Source: Pseudomonas sp. PGPPP3
Lineage (GTDB): Bacteria > Pseudomonadota > Gammaproteobacteria > Pseudomonadales > Pseudomonadaceae
Assembly: GCA_002256055.1 (NCBI GenBank)
Contig: NKIE01000172.1
Location: 1-6,223, forward strand
Length of the DNA stretch: 6,223 bases
Direction: 5' to 3'
Shown here: positions 1 to 5,914 of the stretch, piece after piece
Layout of the letters: each line of letters starts with the position of its first letter
How positions within the stretch are numbered: position 1 is the first letter of the stretch
Program-made: the position numbers and the translations under genes
Notes under the pieces: generated by a model
The model's input: only the letters and a program-made list of their open reading frames with translations
Told to the model about the DNA's origin: nothing
The model's database searches: none

Positions 1-1280
1 TTCTCCAGCTCGCGGCGGCGGCGCATCTCGCTGTCGACGCTGGCGATGTAGAACTGGTAGCGGTTGCGCGAACGGCTTTTAGCCAGGGTCATGGTTTGTT
101 CGGCTTTCTGCAGCAGTTTCTCGGTGCTGTCGCCATCTTCCGGGAACAGAGTGATACCGATGGTGGCGCGTAGGCGGATTTCCTGGTGCTCGAGAACGAA
201 CGGCTGCTCGAGGTCGTCGAGGATGGTTTGCGCCAATTCTGCGGCTTCGTAGGGTTGCTCGATGTCAGCCTGAATCAGGGCGAACTGATCGCCGCCCAGG
301 CGGGCCAGGGCGCCGAGACGGCCACTGTGGCTGCGCAGACGGTCAGACAGCAGCAGCAGCAACTGGTCGCCGGTTTGGTAGCTGAATTGTTCGTTGACGC
401 CCTTGAAGTCATCCAGGCCAACGCAGAGTACGGCCACACGATGTTGTACGCGGCCTGCGTCGCTGAGGATCTGGTCGAGTTGCTCCTGCAGTTGCTGGCG
501 GTTGGGCAGGCCGGTAAGGAAGTCATACTGAGACATGCGCTGCAGGCTGCTTTCGGCTTCGCGACGCAGGTGGGTGTTACGTTCTATGGAGGCCAATAAC
601 TGGTTGGCGGTGTTGATCCACAAGCCCAGTTCGTTTTTCTCGTTGCCCTTGAGCATTGGCAGCTTGTGCTCGCTGGGACGGTCCGGGTTGATGTTGCTCA
701 GGTGCTCAATGATTTTCGACAGTGGCTTGGTCAGCAGCCATTGATAGACCAGATACAGCACCAGGCTCATAGCCAGGGCGCGGAGCATGCCGGAAATGAA
801 GATCACCACCGAGCTGGTAATGAAGTTCTCGCCATAAGGCGCGGTATCGAGGGTGATGTTGAGGTCGCCGTAATACTCTTTGTACGGTCCACGACCAACC
901 AAAGGAATGCTGAATGTCTGTTCTTTGCCGAGTATTACGTCAGTGAGAATGCGGCTCTCGATATCCAGCAGCGGGCGAGATTTTTCTGCTAGCACTGGCT
1001 CATTGGGGTGGCCAATGGCGGCGTAGCGCACCGAGTCATTCTGGAATAGGCCTTCGATCACTTGCAGGCCCATTTCCCGGTCCAGGCTATAAACCGCCTG
1101 GGTCGATGGGTCGCTGAACATGGCCAGGATGCGCTGGGCATCGTTGGCGACGGTCTGGCGGGTCTTGTAGATGTCAAAGACGATTTGCGCACAGCTCAAC
1201 ACCAGCCCGACGATCAGGGCCGAGAGCAGAACCACGCGCAGGAGTTTCAGCGACAAGCTGTGCCTGAGATCAAGCTTCAA
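1..1280 (-). CDS. bifA: BifA-type c-di-GMP phosphodiesterase, N-terminal part (membrane sensor plus degenerate GGDQF domain); EAL domain off the left edge
   Basis: The reading frame is open from a TTG start at 1280 to the left edge (426 residues visible). Residues 12-32 and about 157-179 are hydrophobic and flank a roughly 125-residue region that should be periplasmic. A HAMP-like linker follows (about 180-240), then a GGDEF-type domain (about 248-410) with the family motif FLTGLPNR (254-261). The signature loop reads GGDQF (329-333), so the catalytic Glu of active diguanylate cyclases is replaced. There is no RxxD inhibitory site just before it. GGDQF, the MKLDLRHSLS start and the overall layout match Pseudomonas BifA, an inner-membrane enzyme that degrades c-di-GMP through a C-terminal EAL domain and affects biofilm and swarming. 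The EAL part is expected to the left and is not seen here. The TTG start is chosen because AAGGAA (1289-1294) lies 8-9 bases upstream and no ATG fits as well. The name is recalled from family knowledge, not from a search. Confidence 0.88.
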   Translation of the reverse strand, partial: MKLDLRHSLSLKLLRVVLLSALIVGLVLSCAQIVFDIYKTRQTVANDAQRILAMFSDPSTQAVYSLDREMGLQVIEGLFQNDSVRYAAIGHPNEPVLAEKSRPLLDIESRILTDVILGKEQTFSIPLVGRGPYKEYYGDLNITLDTAPYGENFITSSVVIFISGMLRALAMSLVLYLVYQWLLTKPLSKIIEHLSNINPDRPSEHKLPMLKGNEKNELGLWINTANQLLASIERNTHLRREAESSLQRMSQYDFLTGLPNRQQLQEQLDQILSDAGRVQHRVAVLCVGLDDFKGVNEQFSYQTGDQLLLLLSDRLRSHSGRLGALARLGGDQFALIQADIEQPYEAAELAQTILDDLEQPFVLEHQEIRLRATIGITLFPEDGDSTEKLLQKAEQTMTLAKSRSRNRYQFYIASVDSEMRRRRELE

Positions 1281-1324
1281 ATGGATGATTCCTTGTTCGA
1301 TGCTCGAGGACTCAACTACTCGTG

Positions 1325-1353
1325 AGTATTGGCAAAGTCTCGATAACCGTCAA
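1325..1353 (-). promoter_or_regulatory. Putative sigma70-type promoter of bifA
   Basis: On the minus strand TTGACG (1348-1353, 5/6 match to the -35 consensus) is followed after exactly 17 bases by AATACT (1325-1330, 4/6 match to the -10 consensus). This predicts a transcript start near 1317-1319 and a leader of about 38 bases before the TTG start. The -35 box shares its first two plus-strand bases with the stem of the neighbouring hairpin (1352-1385). It is a consensus match only, with no experimental support. Confidence 0.5.
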
Positions 1354-1385
1354 AGCCTGATTTTTACTCAAGGCTTTTTTTTTTT
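1352..1385 (+). terminator. Intrinsic-terminator-like hairpin with long T tract on the plus strand
   Basis: AAAGCCTGA (1352-1360) and TCAAGGCTTT (1368-1377) pair with one bulged base around a short T-rich loop, and an unbroken T run extends to 1385. In plus-strand orientation this is a classic rho-independent terminator. However, the genes on both sides are on the minus strand, and in that direction the stem is followed by only three T. It may serve the upstream SnoaL-like gene weakly as a bidirectional terminator, or stop antisense transcripts leaving bifA. Confidence 0.6.
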
Positions 1386-1435
1386 CGCAAGTTACTGGTT
1401 GCGTCGGTGCTTTACAACAGACAAGGAAGGGATGC

Positions 1436-1879
1436 TCAAGGTAGGGCCTTTTCTCCCAGGGCTTGAATGGCCAGCCCTTGCTGGGCACGAAAGCTTTCCA
1501 TGTCGAACATGGTGCAAATTTCCTGGATTTCGCCGCTGGGCGTGAGAGTCCAGAACGCCATGGCGGAGATGCTCAGTACTTTGTCGCTGGGAGGGTAGCC
1601 GAAGGCCGGTTTTTCGATGGTGCCGATCAGGGTGCTCCAGGTCACTACCTTGTTGCCTTCGGCAATACACTCCTCGACCACCACCTGCAGGTCGGGCATG
1701 GACAGGCGAATGTCATGGACCATTTGGGTGAAGGCGCTGCTGTTCAGCGGGCGACCGATAAACGAGCTTTTATATAGGAAGTCTTTGCTGTGCAGGCGTT
1801 CGGTCAGGGCCAGGCGGCCTTTGTTCCAGGATAGATCGATGTGCTGACAAACCAGGCGTTTCAAGTCATCCAATGACAT
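1436..1879 (-). CDS. SnoaL/NTF2-fold small protein (ester cyclase-like), function unknown
   Basis: This is a 147-residue cytoplasmic protein with no signal peptide or membrane segment. It looks like the SnoaL-like/NTF2 alpha+beta barrel family: an N-terminal helical part (1-30), a PDL strand region (62-68), I-x-E-G-N-K-V-V-T (72-80), a G-x-x-P type turn (94-97), and the strand series ending FWTLTPSGEIQEICTMFD (109-126). Family members include polyketide cyclases, isomerases and many uncharacterised proteins, so the substrate cannot be assigned. The start at 1879 is preferred over an in-frame ATG 48 bases further upstream because GGAG lies 7 bases before it (1887-1890). The longer N-terminus would also be encoded by the palindrome at 1898-1937. 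It follows the manganese exporter gene by 113 bases on the same strand. Confidence 0.75.
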   Translation of the reverse strand: MSLDDLKRLVCQHIDLSWNKGRLALTERLHSKDFLYKSSFIGRPLNSSAFTQMVHDIRLSMPDLQVVVEECIAEGNKVVTWSTLIGTIEKPAFGYPPSDKVLSISAMAFWTLTPSGEIQEICTMFDMESFRAQQGLAIQALGEKALP

Positions 1880-1897
1880 GGTGGAACTCCGCAGGGC

Positions 1898-1937
1898 AGG
1901 CGCTAGAGTGCGCAAAGGTTTGTGCACTCTAGCGCCT
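1898..1937. repeat. Near-perfect 40-bp palindrome upstream of the SnoaL-like gene
   Basis: AGGCGCTAGAGTGC (1898-1911) and GCACTCTAGCGCCT (1924-1937) are exact reverse complements over 14 bases. The inner bases GCAAAGGTTTGT continue the symmetry with CAAA/TTTG and one mismatch pair, leaving a two-base centre. It ends 7 bases upstream of the GGAG ribosome binding site of the SnoaL-like gene and lies 55 bases past the exporter stop. No T tract follows on either strand, so it is not an ordinary intrinsic terminator. It could be a dyad operator, an mRNA 5'-end stabilising hairpin, or a processing or attenuation structure. Confidence 0.85.
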
Positions 1938-1992
1938 TTGTGTGCGCTGGGATTGGCCGCGGTGACAGCTTTAAGCGAGATTCAGAACCGGC

Positions 1993-2577
1993 TCACACTA
2001 GCCCGGCGAGACTCAGGGCCTGGTAGCCGGCATACAGCGCCAGCAGGGCGAAGGCGCACGCGGCGATACGGCGGATCAGAGTCAGTGGCAGGCGCTCGGC
2101 GGCGAAGTTGCCGGCCAGCACCACCGGTACGTTGGCCAGCAGCATACCCAGGGTGGTGCCAATAATGACCATGATGAAGTGTGGGTACTGAGCCGCCAGC
2201 ATCACCGTGGCCACCTGGGTTTTGTCGCCCATCTCGGCCAGGAAGAAGGCGATCAGAGTGGTCAGGAACGGGCCGTAGCGCTTTAGGCTCGACGCTTCGT
2301 CATCGTCGAGTTTGTCCGGAACCAGGGTCCACAAGGCCACAGCCGCAAACGCCAATGCCAGCACGGCACTCAGGGTGGCTGCGGAGAAAAAGCTGGCGAC
2401 CCAGCTTCCTACGGCGCCGGCGGCGGCGTGGTTAGCCAAGGTGGCAACGATGATGCCGGCGATGATCGGCCAGGGTTTGCGAAAACGCGCGGCCAGCAGC
2501 AGGGCAAGCAGTTGGGTTTTGTCACCGATTTCGGCGATGGCCACGATAAAGGTTGGGACAACCAGGGATTCGAGCAT
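1993..2577 (-). CDS. GDT1/UPF0016 (TMEM165) family manganese exporter, MneA-like
   Basis: This 194-residue polytopic inner-membrane protein carries the two inverted family repeats, each with the signature E-x-G-D-K-T-Q: E16-Q22 in the first half and E115-Q121 in the second. About six hydrophobic segments are visible, three per half, with an acidic loop (DKLDDDEASS, 88-97) between the halves. The acidic residues of the signatures are the expected cation path. Family members move Mn2+ or Ca2+, and bacterial MneA exports Mn2+. The manganese assignment is strengthened by the leader, which looks like a yybP-ykoY Mn2+ riboswitch. The ATG at 2577 has AAGGAA (2583-2588) 5 bases upstream. Length and both motifs are intact. 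The family is near certain; the exact ion is inferred. Confidence 0.93.
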   Translation of the reverse strand: MLESLVVPTFIVAIAEIGDKTQLLALLLAARFRKPWPIIAGIIVATLANHAAAGAVGSWVASFFSAATLSAVLALAFAAVALWTLVPDKLDDDEASSLKRYGPFLTTLIAFFLAEMGDKTQVATVMLAAQYPHFIMVIIGTTLGMLLANVPVVLAGNFAAERLPLTLIRRIAACAFALLALYAGYQALSLAGLV

Positions 2578-2582
2578 TGGGG

Positions 2583-2658
2583 TTCCTTGGGGCGGGTTAA
2601 CAATTGGCTATGACACGAACAACCTTCCCGCCCCGGGTGAGGTGTACGTGTCATAGGG
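2583..2658 (-). promoter_or_regulatory. Putative expression platform of the manganese riboswitch
   Basis: Between the aptamer and the exporter ATG there are two interleaved complementary pairs. CTATGACACG (minus strand, 2647-2656) pairs perfectly with CGTGTCATAG (2608-2617). GGGGCGGG (2627-2634) pairs perfectly with CCCGCCCC (2589-2596), which directly abuts the AAGGAA ribosome binding site (2583-2588). Most of the first element is also the 3' strand of aptamer helix P1, so it cannot be in both helices at once. The two pairs interleave, so they either form a pseudoknot or exclude each other. There is no T tract, which suggests control of translation rather than termination. The sign of the switch cannot be deduced from pairing alone. 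Confidence 0.55.
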
Positions 2659-2777
2659 CTTGTCAAACCGGCGGCCTGCGTAGGCAGGCGTGGGTCGCAC
2701 GCGCCATGGTCTGTTGACCAAGTATGTTGACGCGTGCCGGGCGAGCTGGCGCTCGCGGGAGACTACTCCCCTAGGAC
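2650..2777 (-). promoter_or_regulatory. yybP-ykoY manganese riboswitch aptamer in the leader of the exporter gene
   Basis: The minus strand carries the class hallmarks in order: GGGGAGTAG (2763-2771), GTCAACATACTTGG (2718-2731) and a 3' GACAAGCCC (2656-2664). They are joined by consistent helices. P1 pairs GTCCTAGGG (2769-2777) with CCCTATGAC (2650-2658), 8 of 9 pairs. A hairpin GCGAGC/GCTCGC lies at 2741-2756. A stem pairs GCACGC with GCGTGC (2732-2737 with 2697-2702) and encloses a GGTC/GACC hairpin (2708-2719). An extra hairpin GCCTGC/GCAGGC lies at 2674-2689. This class senses Mn2+ and often precedes UPF0016 or MntP exporter genes, which agrees with the gene downstream. The identification rests on remembered consensus, not on a covariance-model score. 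Confidence 0.88.
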
Positions 2778-2784
2778 GGGGTGC

Positions 2785-2813
2785 ATTGTGCCCAAGCCTG
2801 CCGCTATCGGCAA
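2785..2813 (-). promoter_or_regulatory. Putative promoter of the riboswitch-exporter transcript
   Basis: On the minus strand TTGCCG (2808-2813) and CACAAT (2785-2790) are spaced by exactly 17 bases. They lie in the short gap just after the rsmC stop (2825). The predicted start near 2778 falls one base before the P1 helix of the aptamer. That geometry supports the promoter more than its moderate consensus match does. A small GCTTGCCG/CGGCAGGC hairpin (2796-2815) overlaps the -35 box. Confidence 0.5.
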
Positions 2814-2824
2814 GCGTTCGGCGC

Positions 2825-3883
2825 TCAGAGGTTGCGCCGCCAATCGCGTTCGGCGCGGCTTTCGCGGGTTGAAGTGCGCACTTCGACTGGGCGTTTGGCC
2901 TGGTACAGGTGAAAGCCGTCCGCTGCCGCCAGGGTTGTGCAAGGGCCGAGACTGGCTTCGATGATCGGGGGGTACTTGAGGAAGTTGTTTGCCACCAGGC
3001 GCAACTCGCCGCCGGGCTTGAGGTGCTTGGTCGCTTCGCGCAGCAGGGTTTCGGTCGCCTGGTATTCGGTGTGTACGCCCTGGTGGAACGGCGGGTTGGT
3101 GATGATCACATCCAGCTCGAAGGGCGCTGCATGAATGCCGTCGCCGGCCACGACCTCGGCCTGCAGGTCGTTGGCCTGCAGGGTCAGACGGCTGCTGGCG
3201 AGGGCGAAGGCGTCGACGTCCAGTAAGGTCACCTGACTCTCTGGGTAACGGCGCTTGAGGGTGGCGCCAAGCACGCCAGCCCCGCAGCCAAAATCGAGAA
3301 TGTGACCGGCTGGCAGCTGATCGAGGTGCTGCAACAGCAGGGCGCTGCCGCGGTCCAGGCGGCCGTGGCTGAATACTCCTGGCAGGCTGACGATGCTCAG
3401 CGGGCCGTCTGCCAGTGGTAGCTCATAGCGTTGGGCTAGGGTCATCAGGTCGGGAGCTGCGGGCGCTTGATCCACCCGCACCTGCCAGAGCTGGCAATGG
3501 CGGGCACTGTCGAGTTTGCGTGGCTTGCCGTAGCTGCTCAGCTGTTTAGCTGCGCGTTCGATGCCTGCACGTTTTTCCCCGACCAGAAACAGCTCGCGGC
3601 CGCCCAGGCGCGCAGCCAGGGCCTGTAGCAGGTAGTCGCAGAGTTCACGGGATTTGGGCAGGAACAGCACCGCTGCTTCGAACGCGGCCTCTGGCACGTT
3701 CACGCCAAACTGGCTGCGCCCGGCAAAGCGCGCCTGCAGCAGGGCCTGTTCACCAGCATGCCAGCTCCAACCGTGGGCAGCGGGGAAGCGGCCGAGCAGG
3801 TCATCGCCCGGTAGCCCAGCCAGCAGCAGGTTGCCGGTAAACAGCTCGGCCTGACGCAGCAGTACTTCGCTTCGCGGGTCCAT
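2825..3883 (-). CDS. rsmC: 16S rRNA (guanine(1207)-N(2))-methyltransferase RsmC
   Basis: The 352-residue protein matches the two-domain layout of RsmC (E. coli protein about 343 residues). A degenerate N-terminal methyltransferase-like domain (about 1-155) is followed by the catalytic domain with [10 protein letters not shown] (171-180), the SAM-binding loop DFGCGAG (197-203), the acidic strand end LLDVDAFAL (220-228) and the catalytic NPPFH (263-267), typical of N2-guanine methyltransferases. It uses SAM to methylate G1207 in helix 34 of the 30S subunit. A basic tail (about 330-352) extends past the fold. The ATG at 3883 has AAGGAG 5 bases upstream. It follows hprA by 72 bases on the same strand without a clear terminator, so co-transcription is likely. 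Confidence 0.93.
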   Translation of the reverse strand: MDPRSEVLLRQAELFTGNLLLAGLPGDDLLGRFPAAHGWSWHAGEQALLQARFAGRSQFGVNVPEAAFEAAVLFLPKSRELCDYLLQALAARLGGRELFLVGEKRAGIERAAKQLSSYGKPRKLDSARHCQLWQVRVDQAPAAPDLMTLAQRYELPLADGPLSIVSLPGVFSHGRLDRGSALLLQHLDQLPAGHILDFGCGAGVLGATLKRRYPESQVTLLDVDAFALASSRLTLQANDLQAEVVAGDGIHAAPFELDVIITNPPFHQGVHTEYQATETLLREATKHLKPGGELRLVANNFLKYPPIIEASLGPCTTLAAADGFHLYQAKRPVEVRTSTRESRAERDWRRNL

Positions 3884-3955
3884 GATTGCTCCTTGGAAAA
3901 AGTAGCGCAGCTTAGCCGATTCTCGGCCACGGCTGGGTATTGCCTGCCGGCGTGC

Positions 3956-4921
3956 TCAGTTGATCAGGCGGCGTGGCGCGGCATTGAAATAGGCATGAGC
4001 ATTTTCTGCCAGTTGGCCGACGATGCGTTGCCGGGCTTCGCGGCTACCCCAGGCACAGTGCGGGGTGATGATCAGGCGCGGAATATTACCGGCCAGCAGC
4101 GGGTTGTCGGCCTGCGGTGGTTCGCTGCTGAGCACATCACAGGCGGCGCCGCCCAAATGGCCGCTGCGCAGGGCATCGGCCAGGGCCTGCTCGTTGACCA
4201 AGCCGCCGCGGGCAGTGTTGACCAAGAGGGCGCTGGGTTTCATTGCCTGCAGTTGATCGGCGCCGATCAGGTCGCGGGTGTGTTCGTTGAGCGGGCAGTG
4301 CAGGCTGAGGGCGTCCACTTGGGGCAGCAGTTCATCCAATGGCAGACGGTCACTGCGCGCCGGGCGGCCGGGCAGTTGGCCGAGCAGCACGCGCATGCCG
4401 AAGGCCTCGGCCAGGCGGCCGACGGCGCTGCCCAGTTCGCCATGGCCGAGCAGGCCGAGGGTCTTGCTGTGCAGCTCCATGATCGGATAGTCCAGCAAGC
4501 AGAACTGGCTGGCGTGCTGCCAGCGCCCTGCAGCGACGGCCTGTTGATAGTCGGGCAGGCGCGTAGCCAGGGCCAGCAGCAACATCAGGGTGTGCTGCGC
4601 CACCGCCGGGGTGCCGTAGCCTTGGCAGTTGCTCACGGCAATGCCCTGGGCGCGGGCGGCAGCGAGGTCGACATTGTTGCTGCCGGTTGCAGCGACCAGG
4701 ATCAGCTTGAGGTCCGGGCAGGCAGCCAGGGTGCTGGCATCCAACTGCACCTTGTTGCTGATCACCACTTGGGCGCCTTGCAGGCGTTCGATGATTAGCT
4801 CTGGCGGTGTTTGGGCGTGCAGGTGCAGCGTGTCGAAGACCTGCTGTAAAGGCGCGAGGTCGAGGTCGCCGAGATCCAGCGAGGCATGGTCGAGAAATAC
4901 CGCGCGGCGGCCACTATTCAT
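3956..4921 (-). CDS. hprA: D-2-hydroxyacid dehydrogenase, glycerate/hydroxypyruvate reductase type
   Basis: The 321-residue protein has the full D-isomer 2-hydroxyacid dehydrogenase pattern. There is an N-terminal substrate domain, VAATGSNNVD (76-85), a Rossmann nucleotide loop G159-H-G-E-L-G164, and the catalytic residues R238 (in TARGG), E267 (in SSEPP) and H288 (in TPHCAWG). Such enzymes reduce hydroxypyruvate or glyoxylate with NAD(P)H. The hprA name rests on overall similarity and on adjacency to rsmC, an arrangement I recall from P. aeruginosa. Substrate and cofactor preference are not proven. The residue after the second beta strand of the Rossmann fold (about 180-186, LGQLPGR) is not acidic, which would fit NADPH better than NADH. 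The ribosome binding site is weak (AGG 8 bases before the ATG). It is divergent from the LysE-family gene across a 79-base gap. Confidence 0.88.
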   Translation of the reverse strand: MNSGRRAVFLDHASLDLGDLDLAPLQQVFDTLHLHAQTPPELIIERLQGAQVVISNKVQLDASTLAACPDLKLILVAATGSNNVDLAAARAQGIAVSNCQGYGTPAVAQHTLMLLLALATRLPDYQQAVAAGRWQHASQFCLLDYPIMELHSKTLGLLGHGELGSAVGRLAEAFGMRVLLGQLPGRPARSDRLPLDELLPQVDALSLHCPLNEHTRDLIGADQLQAMKPSALLVNTARGGLVNEQALADALRSGHLGGAACDVLSSEPPQADNPLLAGNIPRLIITPHCAWGSREARQRIVGQLAENAHAYFNAAPRRLIN

Positions 4922-5000
4922 CAGCTGTACCTGTTGCAGGGAAGGGCGTACGGATAAGCTGGTCAGCCTAACAGAAGGCGATTATGGCTGTGGAGGCTGC

Positions 5001-5627
5001 ATGTACTGGACGGAATTTCTCACGGTGGCACTGGTGCATCTGCTGGCTGTCGCCAGCCCCGGCCCGGACTTTGCCATCGTGCTGCGCGAGAGCGTGAGCA
5101 ACGGTCGCCATGCTGGCATGTGGACGGCCCTGGGGGTCGGCAGCGGGATTTTGCTGCACGTCGGCTACTGCCTGCTGGGTATCGGCTTGATCGTGTCGCA
5201 GTCGATTGTGCTGTTCAATTTACTCAAGTGGCTGGCGGCGGCGTATCTGATTTACATCGGTATTCGCGCGTTGCAGGCCCGTCCGGCTGATCCGGCCAGC
5301 GTCGAGTTGGCACCGCTCGCAACACGTTCGCCACGGGCGGCGTTTGTCCGCGGCTTTGTCACTAATGGTCTAAACCCCAAGGCCACGTTGTTTTTTCTGT
5401 CGCTGTTTACCCTTGTGATCAGCCCACAAACGCCACTGCTGGTGCAGGCCGGCTATGGCCTCTATCTGGCCCTGGCTACTGCTTTGTGGTTTTGCGCAGT
5501 GGCGCTGCTGTTTAGTCAGGCGCGGGTGCGGCGCGGCTTTGTGCGCTTGGGGCACTGGTTTGACCGACTGATGGGGGCGGTGCTGGTTGGGTTGGGTATC
5601 AAGGTGGCGTTCAGCGAGCTGCACTGA
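5001..5627 (+). CDS. LysE/RhtB-family amino acid exporter
   Basis: The 208-residue inner-membrane protein has about six hydrophobic segments (roughly 5-25, 42-64, 68-90, 115-139, 146-171, 186-204). It carries the family hallmark SPGPDFAIVLRES (19-31) after the first segment and the GFVTNGLNPKATLFF region (118-132). Family members export amino acids such as threonine, homoserine, lysine or arginine; the substrate here cannot be told. The start at 5001 is chosen because GGAGG (4992-4996) lies 4 bases upstream and the protein then begins as relatives do. The frame stays open further upstream to 4629, but that stretch is antisense to hprA and has no family similarity. Transcription ends at the shared terminator 3 bases past the stop. 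I see no convincing promoter in the divergent gap. Confidence 0.92.
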   Translation: MYWTEFLTVALVHLLAVASPGPDFAIVLRESVSNGRHAGMWTALGVGSGILLHVGYCLLGIGLIVSQSIVLFNLLKWLAAAYLIYIGIRALQARPADPASVELAPLATRSPRAAFVRGFVTNGLNPKATLFFLSLFTLVISPQTPLLVQAGYGLYLALATALWFCAVALLFSQARVRRGFVRLGHWFDRLMGAVLVGLGIKVAFSELH

Positions 5628-5630
5628 GCC

Positions 5631-5695
5631 TCCTTGCCCCCAATAAAAAAGCCCCGCGAGCGATCCCTGCGGGGCTTTTTTATTGGGGGCAAGGA
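5631..5695. terminator. Bidirectional intrinsic terminator, perfect 27-bp inverted repeat
   Basis: Bases 5631-5657 and 5669-5695 are exact reverse complements around an 11-base loop. The GC core GCCCCGC/GCGGGGC is flanked by A6 on the left and T6 on the right, so each strand has a stem followed by a T tract. It fills the whole space between two convergent stop codons (5627 and 5696). The match continues 13-14 bases beyond the A/T tracts (CCTTGCCCCCAAT and its complement), more than a terminator needs. Confidence 0.95.
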
Positions 5696-5878
5696 CTAGA
5701 CGTCAAAGTCATAGTCGTTCAGCTGCTTTTGCAAGCGCCGCTCTTCCAGGTAGTTGTCGATCACTCGACGTTTGGCCAGGTTGGTTTTGGCGACTTCCAC
5801 CGGTGCTTCAGCGGCTTCTTCGCCGTCCTCGGCTACCAGGTCGTCGTCTACTTCGAGGGGTTGGGTTTCAGTGCTCAT
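5696..5878 (-). CDS. Small acidic PA3496-family protein, function unknown
   Basis: The 60-residue protein has a strongly acidic, probably disordered N-terminal half (residues 8-30, rich in Asp and Glu) and a charged helical C-terminal half (about 31-60) with KRRVIDNYLEERRLQKQL and the ending DYDFDV. There is no signal peptide, Cys or membrane segment. It resembles the Pseudomonas PA3496 family, which sits directly downstream of nth, as here. A GTG three codons upstream (5887) is in frame but overlaps the GGAG (5887-5890), whereas the ATG at 5878 sits 8 bases after it, so the ATG is chosen. The family has been labelled as envelope-integrity related in annotation; nothing in the sequence confirms that. 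The TAG stop abuts the shared terminator. Confidence 0.8.
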   Translation of the reverse strand: MSTETQPLEVDDDLVAEDGEEAAEAPVEVAKTNLAKRRVIDNYLEERRLQKQLNDYDFDV

Positions 5879-5914
5879 CAGTTTCACTCCAGCTTTGGGG
5901 TGCCATTTGCGGAC

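Noticed and set aside
186..599. Plus-strand open frame opposite the GGDEF domain of bifA
   Set aside because: Shadow of bifA: low-complexity Gln/Ala/Val composition, no recognisable domain.
1880..1927. Longer N-terminus (16 extra residues) for the SnoaL-like protein
   Set aside because: It would be encoded by the palindrome and start inside its right arm. The ATG at 1879 has a good GGAG at 7 bases.
2741..2756. GCGAGC/GCTCGC hairpin as a Pseudomonas REP element
   Set aside because: It is a single copy, lacks the usual REP context, and fits as a helix of the riboswitch.
2796..2815. GCTTGCCG/CGGCAGGC hairpin after rsmC as an intrinsic terminator
   Set aside because: It is followed by TTGGGC, not a T tract, and it overlaps the -35 box of the exporter promoter. 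It may weakly attenuate read-through but does not qualify.
3884..3955. Terminator between hprA and rsmC (GCCGA/TCGGC hairpin)
   Set aside because: Only 5 base pairs with no T tract; more likely the two genes are co-transcribed.
3893..4798. A 301-codon plus-strand open frame opposite hprA
   Set aside because: It is antisense to a fully convincing dehydrogenase with all catalytic motifs. Its composition (Ala, Gly, Gln rich, no domain) is what the opposite strand of high-GC coding DNA gives.
4629..5000. Longer N-terminus for the LysE-family gene
   Set aside because: The extension is antisense to hprA, Ser/Arg rich and unlike the family. GGAGG right before 5001 and the typical family start support the shorter protein.
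4922..5000. Promoters in the hprA/LysE-family divergent gap
   Set aside because: No -35/-10 pair with proper spacing and good match is visible on either strand. Transcription must start there or nearby, but the site cannot be placed.
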